From: Micromonospora craniellae
GTDB taxonomy: Bacteria; Actinomycetota; Actinomycetes; Mycobacteriales; Micromonosporaceae
Direction: 5' to 3'
NCBI RefSeq assembly: GCF_014764405.1
Contig: NZ_CP061725.1
Coordinates: 4,712,001 to 4,776,000 of the forward strand
DNA length: 64,000 nucleotides
The position numbers and the translations under genes are program-made. The notes under the pieces are model-generated. The model was not told the origin of the DNA and did not search any database. It worked only from the letters and a program-made list of their open reading frames with translations. The stretch's first letter is position 1; the number at the start of each line of letters is the position of its first letter. Positions 46,815 to 55,028 of the stretch are shown in pieces.

Positions 46815-47255
46815 CTAACCCGACATCGGGGTGACCGGCTGCCAGCCCAGCGGCGTGGAGAGGACCATCGTGCTCGACGGCTGCCCGTACGGGGCGAGTC
46901 GGTCGATGACCGCCTCGAAATCCCCGATCGAGGAGGCCGCGACCTTCAGCACGCTGCACGCGTCTCCGGTGATCCGGTGGATCTCCAGGATCTCCGGCCA
47001 GTCGGCGACCTCGGGGTCGTGCAGGATGCAGCGGGCGCCGTAACAGGACATCCGGATCAGCGCCACCACCGTGCGGCCGGCCCGGGCCAGGTCGACGTGA
47101 GCGTGGTAGCCGGTGACGACGCCGGTCTCCTCCAGCCGCCGGACCCGCTCGGCGACCGCCGGGGGAGACAGGTGCACCCGCCGGGACAGCTCGCTGAACG
47201 ACAGTCGCGCGTCGGCCTGCAGCTCACGGAGCAGGGCCCAGTCCATCTCGTCCAC
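46815..47255 (-). CDS. Lrp/AsnC-family regulator, probably of kynurenine operon
   Basis: 146-residue regulator. The helix-turn-helix is LLRELQADARLSFSELSRRVHLSPPAVAERVRRLEETGVVTGYHA, followed by the RAM-like ligand domain with an oddly placed CYGARC pair and ITGDACSVLKVAASSIGDFE. Divergent from the tryptophan dioxygenase gene across 146 bases. In proteobacteria kynurenine-responsive KynR is also of this family; the role here is inferred from position. Confidence 0.85.
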   Translation of the reverse strand: MDEMDWALLRELQADARLSFSELSRRVHLSPPAVAERVRRLEETGVVTGYHAHVDLARAGRTVVALIRMSCYGARCILHDPEVADWPEILEIHRITGDACSVLKVAASSIGDFEAVIDRLAPYGQPSSTMVLSTPLGWQPVTPMSG

Positions 47256-47401
47256 GTGGTGACCTTACGTCCGGCAAGTGAACTGCTGCCAGCGCCTTTC
47301 GTTCAGCAGGTCTACCTGCGTAAGCGCCGTTGAAGAGGCATTCCGTCGGGCGATCCCACCGCGAGATCATGTCTGGACCGACGCCAGGAAGGAGCGGACG
47401 C

Positions 47402-48301
47402 ATGGAGCAGACGGAGCTGCGCCCGGGTACCCGGGCGGCGGTACGTCCGGTGACCGGCCGGCAGCGCGCGGCCCGCGCCGCGCGCAACGGTGGTGAGCCG
47501 ACGCTGGAATTCGCCGAGCGGGTGCCGTACGACGCGTACGTGCAGGCCAGCACACTGCACCGGTTGCAGGAGCCGCTGAGCGACGACCCGGGCGAGATGT
47601 CGTTCCTGATGGTCAGCCAGATCATGGAGCTGTACTTCGGTCTGACCTGTCACGAGCTGCGCGACGCCGCCCGGCTGCTGCGCACCGACCGGGTGTGGGA
47701 GGCGCTCGCCCCGCTGCGTCGGGCCGCGCTGCACCTGGAAGGGCTCAACGCGGCCTGGCGCGGGCTGCGCTGGATGACTCCGGCCGACTTCAACCGCTTC
47801 CGCAACCTGCTCGGTGAGGGCTCGGGTTTCCAGTCGGCCATGTACCGCCACCTGGAGTTCCTGCTCGGGCTGCGCGACCAGACGCTGATCCGGCCGTTCC
47901 GCCGGCAGACCGAGGTGCACGCCGAGCTGACCGCCACCCTCGGCACGCCGAGCGTGTGGGACGAGGTGGTCGCCCTGCTCGCCCGGCACGGTCACGAGCT
48001 GCCCGCCGACCTGCTGGAGCGGGACGTGGCGACCGAGCACGAGCCGCACCCCGCCGTCGAGGCGGCCTGGGTGCGGATCTACGCCGACTCCGGCCCGGAC
48101 AACCACCTGCGGCTGCTCGGTGAGGCGCTGACCGAGGTCGCCGAGCAGTTCGGCGACTGGCGGCACCACCACGTCAAGGCGGTGCAGCGCACCATGGGCG
48201 CCAAGGTCGGCAGCGGCGGTTCCGCCGGGTTGGCCTGGCTGCAACGCAGCATGGCGCGGGTGGTCTTCCCCGAGCTGTGGTCCGCCCGTACCGCGATGTG
48301 A
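47402..48301 (+). CDS. kynA: Tryptophan 2,3-dioxygenase
   Basis: 299-residue haem enzyme opening the indole ring to N-formylkynurenine. Family features: LEFAERVPYDAYVQASTLHRLQ, EMSFLMVSQIMELYFGL with FxxxxHE-type contacts (TCHELRDA), GEGSGFQSAMYRHLEF with the haem pocket, and WRHHHVKAVQRTMGAKVGSGGS with the haem ligand His. ATG at 47402 with AAGGAG upstream. First gene of the catabolic operon. No kynurenine formamidase gene is visible in the window. Confidence 0.94.
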   Translation: MEQTELRPGTRAAVRPVTGRQRAARAARNGGEPTLEFAERVPYDAYVQASTLHRLQEPLSDDPGEMSFLMVSQIMELYFGLTCHELRDAARLLRTDRVWEALAPLRRAALHLEGLNAAWRGLRWMTPADFNRFRNLLGEGSGFQSAMYRHLEFLLGLRDQTLIRPFRRQTEVHAELTATLGTPSVWDEVVALLARHGHELPADLLERDVATEHEPHPAVEAAWVRIYADSGPDNHLRLLGEALTEVAEQFGDWRHHHVKAVQRTMGAKVGSGGSAGLAWLQRSMARVVFPELWSARTAM

Positions 48302-48311
48302 GGCGACGACG

Positions 48312-49619
48312 ATGAGAACGAGGAAGTCCGAGACCGAGCTGCCGCGCTTCGGTGAGGCCGAAGCTCTCCGGCTGGACGCCGCCGACCCCGGACACCGGCA
48401 CCTGTTCCACGTACCGCCGGCCGACGGTGGTCGCCACCCCGAGTCGGCCTACCTGGCCGGCAACTCGCTCGGCCTGCAACCCCGGGCCACCCGGGACGAG
48501 TTGCTGGCCGACCTGGACGCCTGGGGGCGGCTCGGTGTCGAAGGGCATCTGGAGGCGGAACGGCCCTGGCTGCCGTACCACGAGCTGCTGACGGCGCCGG
48601 CCGCGCGACTGGTCGGCGCCCTGCCCACCGAGACCGTGGTGATGAACTCGCTCACGGTCAACCTGCACCTGCTGATGGTCAGCTTCTACCGGCCGACCGG
48701 CACGCGGACCCGGATCGTCATCGAGGACAGCGCCTTCCCGTCGGACAGCTACGCGGTACGCAGCCAGGCCCGGTTCCACGGCCTCGACCCGGACACCACG
48801 GTCGTCCGGCTGACGCCGCGCCCCGGCGAGGACACCCTGCGGACCGAGGACGTCACCGCGTTCCTGGCCGCCGAGGGGGACACCGTCGCGCTGGTGATGC
48901 TCGGCGGGGTCAACTACCTCACCGGCGAGCTGATGGACATCCCGGCGATCACCGCCGCCGGCCGGGCCGCCGGAGCGGTCGTCGGCTGGGACCTGGCGCA
49001 CGCCGCCGGCAACGTGCCGCTGTCGCTGCACGAGTGGGACGTCGACTTCGCGGCCTGGTGCTCGTACAAGTACCTCAACTCGGGGCCGGGCGCGCTCGGC
49101 GGGGTGTTCGTGCACGAGCGGCACCACGGCGAGCCGGACCTGCCCCGCTTCGAGGGCTGGTGGAGCACGGCGGCGGCGACCCGCTTCGAGATGACCCCGG
49201 TCAGCCGGCCACCGTCCACTGTGGAGGCGTGGCAGATCTCCAACCCGCCGATCTTCTCGATGGGGCCGGTCCGCACCTCGCTGGAGCTGTTCGACTCGGT
49301 CGGGATGCCCGCGCTGCGCGACCGCAGCCTGCGGCTCACCGGCTACCTGGAGCGGCTGCTGGACGAGGTGACCGCCGACCGGCCGTTGACCGTGATCACC
49401 CCGCGCGACCCGGGTCGCCGTGGCTGCCAACTCTCGGTCAGACTCGGCGAGGGCAGCGCCAGGGAGCTGACCAAGCGGCTCCGGTACGAGCATGGCGTGA
49501 TCGCCGACGCTCGGGAGCCGGACGTCGTCCGGTTCGCCCCGGTGCCGCTCTACTCGACGTATCACGACTGCTGGCGGGTCGCCGACGCGCTGGCCGCGAC
49601 CGTTGGGAGAGCTGGATGA
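48312..49619 (+). CDS. kynU: Kynureninase
   Basis: 435-residue PLP enzyme cleaving kynurenine or 3-hydroxykynurenine to (hydroxy)anthranilate and alanine. It has YLAGNSLGLQPRATRDEL, GLDLAHA-type region GWDLAHAAGNVPLSLHEWDVD and the PLP lysine in AWCSYKYLNSGPG. Starts 10 bases after kynA and ends in an ATGA overlap with the next gene. Confidence 0.95.
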   Translation: MRTRKSETELPRFGEAEALRLDAADPGHRHLFHVPPADGGRHPESAYLAGNSLGLQPRATRDELLADLDAWGRLGVEGHLEAERPWLPYHELLTAPAARLVGALPTETVVMNSLTVNLHLLMVSFYRPTGTRTRIVIEDSAFPSDSYAVRSQARFHGLDPDTTVVRLTPRPGEDTLRTEDVTAFLAAEGDTVALVMLGGVNYLTGELMDIPAITAAGRAAGAVVGWDLAHAAGNVPLSLHEWDVDFAAWCSYKYLNSGPGALGGVFVHERHHGEPDLPRFEGWWSTAAATRFEMTPVSRPPSTVEAWQISNPPIFSMGPVRTSLELFDSVGMPALRDRSLRLTGYLERLLDEVTADRPLTVITPRDPGRRGCQLSVRLGEGSARELTKRLRYEHGVIADAREPDVVRFAPVPLYSTYHDCWRVADALAATVGRAG

Positions 49620-50953
49620 ACCGGGAACGCGACGAGATCGCCGTGGTCGGCGCCGGACTGGCCGGCTGCCTGCTGGCCTGTTACCTGGCCCGCCGGGGCT
49701 ATCCGGTGGCGCTGTACGAGCGGCGGCCGGATCCGCGTACCGGGACGGTCGAACGGGGGCGGTCGATCAACCTGGCGCTCTCCGAGCGCGGCCTGGACGC
49801 GCTGCGCCGGATCGGGCTCGACGAGCAGGTGATGGCCGACGCGCTGCCGATGCGGGGCCGGATGGTGCACCCGGTGCTCGGCGAGCCCGGGTTCCAGTCG
49901 TACAGCGTCTCCGGCGACCGGGCGATCAACTCGATCAGCCGGGGCGCGCTGAACAACGCGCTGCTGGAGGCCGCCGCGAAGCTGCCCGGCGTACGGATCG
50001 CCTTCGACCACCGGCTGGTCGGCCTGGACCCGGACACCGCGCGGATGACCTTCGAGACCCCGCAGGGCGCGGTCACCGCGGACGCGCGCGTGGTGCTCGG
50101 CGCCGACGGCGCCGGTTCGGCGGTACGCGGACAACTGCTCGAACACGGTCTGCTCACCGAGAGCGTCGACTTCCTCGACTACGGCTACAAGGAACTGACC
50201 ATCCCGCCGGCCGGTGGTGACTTCGCCCTCGACGAGGGTGCGCTGCACATCTGGCCGCGCGGCACCTCGATGATGATCGCCCTGCCCAACCCGGACCGCT
50301 CCTTCACCTGCACGCTGTTCTGGCCCACCCACGGCACCGCGAGCTTCGCCTCGCTGGGCAGCAAGGCGGCGATCGAACGGCACTTCGCCCAGCACTACCC
50401 GGACCTGCCGCCGCTCGCCCCCGACCTGGTCGACGACTACCAGCACAACCCGGTCGGCGTGCTCGGCACCGTGCGGTGCGACCCGTGGCAGGTGAACGGA
50501 CGCATCGGCCTGCTCGGCGACGCGGCGCACGCCATCGTGCCGTTCTACGGCCAGGGCGCGAACTGCGCCTTCGAGGACGTGGTGGAGCTGGACCGCTGCC
50601 TGTCCGAGTGCGCCGACGACTGGTCCGCCGCGCTGCCGTTGTTCCAGCGACGGCGGCAGGACAACGCCGAGGCGATCGCCCGGATGGCACTGGCCAACTT
50701 CGTGGAGATGCGCGACAAGGTCGCCTCGCCGGTGTTCCGGACTCGCAAGAAGATCGAGCACGCCCTGGAGCGGGCGCTGCCCGGACGGTACGTCAGCCAG
50801 TACGAGATGGTCTCCTTCTCCACCGTCCCGTACGCGCAGGTCCGCCGCCGGGTACGCCGGCAGTGCCAGGTGCTCGGCGCGGTGGCGGCCGGTGTGCTGG
50901 CGGCGGCGGTGGCCGGTGTGGCGGTGGCGTTCGGGCGCGGGAGGCGCGGATGA
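49616..50953 (+). CDS. kmo: Kynurenine 3-monooxygenase
   Basis: 445-residue FAD enzyme hydroxylating kynurenine at C3. FAD-binding motif AVVGAGLAGCLLACYLARRG near 9-28, RSINLALSERGLDALRRIGL, DG motif VVLGADGAGSAVRG and GD motif IGLLGDAAHAIVPFYGQGAN. A C-terminal hydrophobic helix (VLGAVAAGVLAAAVAGVAVA) may tether it to the membrane, like the eukaryotic enzymes. Overlaps kynU upstream and the dehydrogenase gene downstream. Confidence 0.93.
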   Translation: MNRERDEIAVVGAGLAGCLLACYLARRGYPVALYERRPDPRTGTVERGRSINLALSERGLDALRRIGLDEQVMADALPMRGRMVHPVLGEPGFQSYSVSGDRAINSISRGALNNALLEAAAKLPGVRIAFDHRLVGLDPDTARMTFETPQGAVTADARVVLGADGAGSAVRGQLLEHGLLTESVDFLDYGYKELTIPPAGGDFALDEGALHIWPRGTSMMIALPNPDRSFTCTLFWPTHGTASFASLGSKAAIERHFAQHYPDLPPLAPDLVDDYQHNPVGVLGTVRCDPWQVNGRIGLLGDAAHAIVPFYGQGANCAFEDVVELDRCLSECADDWSAALPLFQRRRQDNAEAIARMALANFVEMRDKVASPVFRTRKKIEHALERALPGRYVSQYEMVSFSTVPYAQVRRRVRRQCQVLGAVAAGVLAAAVAGVAVAFGRGRRG

Positions 50954-52455
50954 CCCACTGGGATCCCCGGCTGATGACCGGGCACGCACCGGACGGCCCC
51001 GCCCTGCTCCGCAACTTCGTCGGCGGCGAGTTCCGCCACGACGGCCCCCGCTTCACCCGGCGCAGCCCGGTCACCGGCGAACCGGTCTTCGAGGTGGTCG
51101 AGGCCGGCTCGTCGGTGGTGGGCGACGCGGTGGCGGCGGCCCGGGCGGCGCTGCGCGGGTCGTGGGGCCGGATGGGGGAGCGGGAACGCGCCGAGGTGCT
51201 GCGCCGGGTCGCCGACGAACTGGAACGCCGCTTCGACGACCTGGTCACCGCCGAGGTGGCCGACACCGGCAAGGCCATCTCGCAGGCCCGCACCCTGGAC
51301 ATCCCACGTGGCGCGGCCAACTTCCGGGCCTTCGCCGAGATCGTGGCGACCGCGCCGACGGAGTCGTTCACCACGGTCACCCCGACCGGTGGCCGGGCAC
51401 TCAACTACGCGGTCCGCAAACCGGTCGGCGTGGTTGCGGTGATTGTGCCGTGGAACCTGCCGCTGCTGCTGCTCACCTGGAAGGTCGCACCGGCTCTGGC
51501 CTGCGGCAACGCCGTGGTGGTCAAGCCCAGCGAGGAGACGCCCGCCTCGGCCACGCTGCTCGCCGAGGTGATGGCGGCGGCCGGTGTTCCGGAGGGCGTG
51601 TTCAACCTGGTGCACGGGTTCGGTCCCGGTTCGGCCGGCGAGTTCCTCACCCGGCATCCCGACGTCGACGCGATCACCTTCACTGGCGAGTCCGCCACCG
51701 GCAGCGCCATCATGCGCGCCGCCGCCGACGGGGTGAAGGCGGTCAGCTTCGAACTCGGCGGCAAGAACGCCGGGCTGGTCTTCGCCGACGCCGACCTGGA
51801 CGCGGCGGTCGCCGGCTCGGTCCGGTCCAGCTTCACCAATGGCGGCCAGGTGTGCCTCTGCACCGAGCGGATCCTCGTGCAGCGGCCGGTGTTCGAGGAG
51901 TTCACCGAGCGGCTGGCGGCGCGTGCCGCCGAGCTGGCGTACGGCTGGCCCGCCGACGAGGCGACCGTGAACATGCCGCTGATCTCGCACGCCCACCGGG
52001 ACAAGGTGCTCGGTCACTACGACCTGGCCCGGTCCGAGGGGGCGCAGGTGCTGGCCGGCGGCGGGGTACCCCGGTTCGGCGACGCCCGCGACGGCGGTGC
52101 GTACGTGCAGCCGACCGTGGTGACCGGGCTCGGCCCGGACGCCCGCACCAACCGCGAGGAGATCTTCGGACCGGTGGTGCACGTCGCGCCCTTCGACGAC
52201 GAGGACGAGGCGTACGAGCTGGCCAACGGCACCGAGTACGGCCTGGCGGCGACCGTGTGGACCCGGGACGTGGGCCGGGCGCACCGGGCCGGCGCCCGGC
52301 TGGACGCCGGCATCGTCTGGGTCAACACGTGGTTCCTGCGCGACCTGCGTACCCCGTTCGGCGGGGTGAAGGCGTCCGGCATCGGCCGCGAAGGCGGCGT
52401 GCACTCGCTCGACTTCTACTCCGAACTCACCAACGTCTGCGTGGATCTGTCATGA
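50950..52455 (+). CDS. 2-Aminomuconate 6-semialdehyde dehydrogenase
   Basis: 501-residue NAD-dependent aldehyde dehydrogenase. Motifs: VPWNLPLLLLTWKVAPALACGN near 170-190, ITFTGESATGSAIM, catalytic Glu in FELGGKNAGLVF and nucleophile Cys in NGGQVCLCTERI. The context of a tryptophan meta-cleavage operon supports 2-aminomuconate semialdehyde as substrate; hydroxymuconic semialdehyde is also possible. ATG overlaps the kmo stop. Confidence 0.85.
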   Translation: MTHWDPRLMTGHAPDGPALLRNFVGGEFRHDGPRFTRRSPVTGEPVFEVVEAGSSVVGDAVAAARAALRGSWGRMGERERAEVLRRVADELERRFDDLVTAEVADTGKAISQARTLDIPRGAANFRAFAEIVATAPTESFTTVTPTGGRALNYAVRKPVGVVAVIVPWNLPLLLLTWKVAPALACGNAVVVKPSEETPASATLLAEVMAAAGVPEGVFNLVHGFGPGSAGEFLTRHPDVDAITFTGESATGSAIMRAAADGVKAVSFELGGKNAGLVFADADLDAAVAGSVRSSFTNGGQVCLCTERILVQRPVFEEFTERLAARAAELAYGWPADEATVNMPLISHAHRDKVLGHYDLARSEGAQVLAGGGVPRFGDARDGGAYVQPTVVTGLGPDARTNREEIFGPVVHVAPFDDEDEAYELANGTEYGLAATVWTRDVGRAHRAGARLDAGIVWVNTWFLRDLRTPFGGVKASGIGREGGVHSLDFYSELTNVCVDLS

Positions 52456-52530
52456 GCGAGCGCAGCGAGCGAATCATCAGCGCAGTGCTGTCCGGGCTCG
52501 TGACGGGTCCGAGCGCAGCGAGGAGCCGAC
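52456..52530 (+). repeat. GAGCGCAGCGAG-type intergenic repeat
   Basis: Spacer holding GAGCGAGCGCAGCGAGCGAA and then GAGCGCAGCGAGGAG, a pattern I recognise as common between actinobacterial genes. It can be translated as a short peptide MSERSERIISAV from an ATG overlapping the previous stop, but this is probably chance. Confidence 0.55.
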
Positions 52531-53100
52531 ATGAGTGACTTCGACCTGGCCGCCCGGGAACTGATCGAGGCCCGGGCCGGTGGGAAGCCGTGCCCGCCGC
52601 TGGCGGTGATCGGGTCCGGCAACATCGGCACCGATCTGATGATCAAGGTGCTTCGGGCGGGCGGTGACGCCGACGGCACCACGGTGGGCCTGCGGATGGT
52701 GGCCATGGCCGGCATCGACCCTGCCTCCGACGGCCTCGCCCGCGCCCGCCGGCTCGGCGTGGCCACCACCGCCGAGGGCGTGGACGGCCTGGTCGCGATG
52801 CCTGAGTTCGCCGACATCGACCTGGTCTTCGACGCCACCTCGGCCGGCGCGCACCGGCACAACGACGCGGTGCTGCGCCGCCACGGGCGTACGGTGGTCG
52901 ACCTGACCCCGGCAACCCTCTCCCTCGGCTACGCCGGGGTCTACTCCAGTTTCCTCCGCCACGCCGAACGGGCCTCCGCCCGGTACGGCGTCGACGTCCG
53001 CTCCATCCTGGTCGAACTCGGCCGGCGGCGGATGGTCGGCGGGCAGGAGGACATGATCGTCGACGTGGCGCTGGATCTCGCCGGGCAGGAGGACTCATGA
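52531..53100 (+). pseudogene. In-frame fusion of acetaldehyde dehydrogenase and 4-hydroxy-2-oxovalerate aldolase fragments
   Basis: Residues 1-127 match the N-terminal NAD-binding part of acylating acetaldehyde dehydrogenase (LAVIGSGNIGTDLMIKVLR; GIDPASDGLARARRLG; VFDATSAGAHRHND; VVDLTPA). Residues about 128-189 match the C-terminal domain of the aldolase (LGYAGVYSSFLRHAERAS; ILVELGRRRMVGGQEDM). Missing are the dehydrogenase's catalytic Cys (usual CGGQAT motif) and the whole TIM barrel of the aldolase. A deletion of roughly 1.4 kb in dmpF-dmpG that kept the frame explains this. Neither activity can remain. Stop overlaps the next ATG. Confidence 0.88.
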
Positions 53101-53870
53101 TCGGGCCGGACATCGCCGGAATCGCCGCGACCCTGGACCGGGCGGCCGACACGGCCACCGCCGTACCGCAGGTCGCCGCCGAGACCGGACTCGACGTCGA
53201 CGCCGCGTACGCGGTGCAGGCCGCGCTGGTGCAACGCCGCCTCGACCGCGGCGAACGGCTGGTCGGGTTGAAAATGGGGCTGACCAGCAAGGCGAAGATG
53301 GCCCAGGTCGGCGTGGACGAGGTGATCTGGGGCCGGCTCACCGACATGATGCGGGTTCCCGACGGCGGCACGGTCGACGTGACCGGCTACATCCACCCCC
53401 GGGTCGAGCCCGAAGTGGCGTTCCTGCTGGACCGGCTGCCCGAGCCCGGCGAACCGGTCGGCGACTTCACCGACGCGGTCCGCGCGGTGGCCCCGGCGAT
53501 CGAGCTGATCGACTCCCGGTACGCGAACTTCGCCTTCTCGCTGCCGGACGTCATCGCCGACAACACCTCGGCCGGCGCGTTCGTGATCGGCCCGTGGTCG
53601 CCGGTACCCGACGGGCTGGAGAACCTCGGCGTGCTGCTGGAGGTCGACGGACGGGTGGCACAGGTCGGCTCGACGGCGGCCATCCTCGGCGACCCCCGTC
53701 GGGCCCTGGACGAAGGCATCCGGCTGGCCGGTCGGCACGGCGTACGGCTGCAGGAGGGCTGGGTGTTCCTGGCCGGTGCGGCGACGGCGGCGGTGCCGTT
53801 GCGGGCGGGGGTGCGGGTGCGGGCTGTCGTCGAGAAGCTTGGTGGTGCTTCGGTTCGGGCTGGTTCGTGA
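53097..53870 (+). CDS. 4-Oxalocrotonate decarboxylase (DmpH/AmnE type)
   Basis: 257-residue member of the hydratase/decarboxylase family. Features LVGLKMGLTSKAKMAQVGV, WGRLTDMM, YIHPRVEPEVAFLL and LIDSRYANFAFSLPDVIADN fit decarboxylases that convert 4-oxalocrotonate to 2-oxopent-4-enoate. Magnesium ligands lie in HPRVEPE. A separate hydratase gene is not present. ATG overlaps the preceding stop (ATGA). Confidence 0.87.
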   Translation: MIGPDIAGIAATLDRAADTATAVPQVAAETGLDVDAAYAVQAALVQRRLDRGERLVGLKMGLTSKAKMAQVGVDEVIWGRLTDMMRVPDGGTVDVTGYIHPRVEPEVAFLLDRLPEPGEPVGDFTDAVRAVAPAIELIDSRYANFAFSLPDVIADNTSAGAFVIGPWSPVPDGLENLGVLLEVDGRVAQVGSTAAILGDPRRALDEGIRLAGRHGVRLQEGWVFLAGAATAAVPLRAGVRVRAVVEKLGGASVRAGS

Positions 53871-53935
53871 TGTCTTGGGTTGTTGGTCTTGGTCTTGGTT
53901 GCGCGGTGGGGGTTCCGGGCGGTGGTTGCGCGGTG

Positions 53936-54009
53936 GGGGTTCCGGGCAGCCCGCCCGGCTCCGGGCGGTCAGGCTTGATCCCTCCGCCGGGCGGGCTGCC
54001 CGGAACCCC
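53936..54009. repeat. Large perfect inverted repeat between decarboxylase and deaminase genes
   Basis: Two 23-base arms, 53936-53958 and 53987-54009, starting GGGGTTCCGGGCAGCC and ending GGCTGCCCGGAACCCC, with a 28-base loop. The 5' side also contains the direct repeat GTTGCGCGGTGGGGGTTCC (two copies 27 bases apart). It would form a very stable RNA hairpin within the operon. The other bases of 53871-54095 are low-complexity and hold no gene. Confidence 0.75.
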
Positions 54010-54095
54010 TGACGTGGCTGGGGTTCGCATCGCTCCGCCCGGTGACGGTGCGGCTGGGGTGGTGGGGGTGCGGTGTGGGGGTTGATGGGGGGCGG

Positions 54096-54509
54096 GTGGT
54101 TTCGGGGAAGGCTGTTCCTCGGGGGGCCTTTCCGCACGTGAAGGTGGCCGGGGGGTTCGTGTTCGTGTCCGGGACGTCGTCGCGGCTGCCGGACAACAGC
54201 TTCGCCGGAGTGTCGGTGGACGAGTTCGGAACCACCGACCTGGACATCCGGGCGCAGACGCGCGCGGTCATCGAGAACGTCGGTGACCTGCTGCGGTCGG
54301 TCGGCGCCGAGTTGACCGACCTGGTGCAGGTGACGTCTTACCTGGTCAACATGAACGACTTCGGTGGGTACAACCAGGTGTGGGCGGAGTTCTTCGACGC
54401 CACCGGGCCGACCCGGACGACCGTGGCCGTGCACCAGTTGCCGCATCCCCACCTGCTGATCGAGATGCAAGCCGTGGCTCTGCTTCCCGGAGGAGGTAGT
54501 CGTGAGTGA
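54096..54509 (+). CDS. 2-Aminomuconate deaminase (RidA family)
   Basis: 137-residue RidA/YjgF-fold protein. It reads SGKAVPRGAFPHVKVAGGFV, then FVSGTSSRLPDNSF, LDIRAQTRAVIENV, SYLVNMNDFGGYNQVWAEFF and HQLPHPHLLIEMQAVA. This pattern matches AmnD-type deaminases, which release ammonia from 2-aminomuconate. GTG at 54096 is the likely start; the upstream frame is Gly-rich and not protein-like. Ends in an 8-base overlap with the next gene. Confidence 0.85.
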   Translation: MVSGKAVPRGAFPHVKVAGGFVFVSGTSSRLPDNSFAGVSVDEFGTTDLDIRAQTRAVIENVGDLLRSVGAELTDLVQVTSYLVNMNDFGGYNQVWAEFFDATGPTRTTVAVHQLPHPHLLIEMQAVALLPGGGSRE

Positions 54510-55026
54510 GATCGCCGAGCCGTTCAGCTTTCCCGGCTGGATCGCCGACAACCAGCACCTGCTCAAGCCGCCGGTGGGGAACAAGGAGATGTTTCCCGGC
54601 TCCGACGACTTCATCGTGATGGTGGTGGGTGGGCCCAACCAGCGCACCGACTTCCATGTCGACCCGTACGAGGAGTTCTTCTACCAGGTCAAGGGCAACA
54701 TGCACATCAACCTGATGGCCCCGGAGGGGCCGCGCACGGTGCACGTGCGCGAGGGTCAGATGTGGATGCTGCCGCGCAACACCCCGCACTCGCCGCAGCG
54801 GCCCGAGCCGGGCTCGATCGGGATGGTGGTGGAGCGGGTCCGTGCCGAGGGGACGCTGGAGAAGTTCCAGTGGTACTGCCCCGAGTGCGGGCACAAGGTG
54901 CACGAGGTCGAGTTGCAGGTCCGCGACATCGCCGCCGACCTGCCGCCGGTCTTCGGCGCCTTCTACGCTGACGAGGCAGCGCGTACCTGCGAGCGGTGCG
55001 GCACGCTGCACCCGGGCAAGGGCTGA
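54502..55026 (+). CDS. 3-Hydroxyanthranilate 3,4-dioxygenase
   Basis: 174-residue cupin that opens the ring of 3-hydroxyanthranilate. It has VGNKEMFPGSDDFIVMVVGG, iron ligands in RTDFHVDPYEEFFYQ (His and Glu) and RNTPHSPQRP (His). A C-terminal rubredoxin-like zinc site has CPEC and CERC. Complete. GTG start at 54502 with GGAGG upstream. Confidence 0.93.
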   Translation: MSEIAEPFSFPGWIADNQHLLKPPVGNKEMFPGSDDFIVMVVGGPNQRTDFHVDPYEEFFYQVKGNMHINLMAPEGPRTVHVREGQMWMLPRNTPHSPQRPEPGSIGMVVERVRAEGTLEKFQWYCPECGHKVHEVELQVRDIAADLPPVFGAFYADEAARTCERCGTLHPGKG

Positions 55027-55028
55027 CG

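Noticed and set aside
52452..52538. Short peptide MSERSERIISAV... overlapping the aldehyde dehydrogenase stop
   Set aside because: Translation of a common intergenic repeat; no independent support for a gene.
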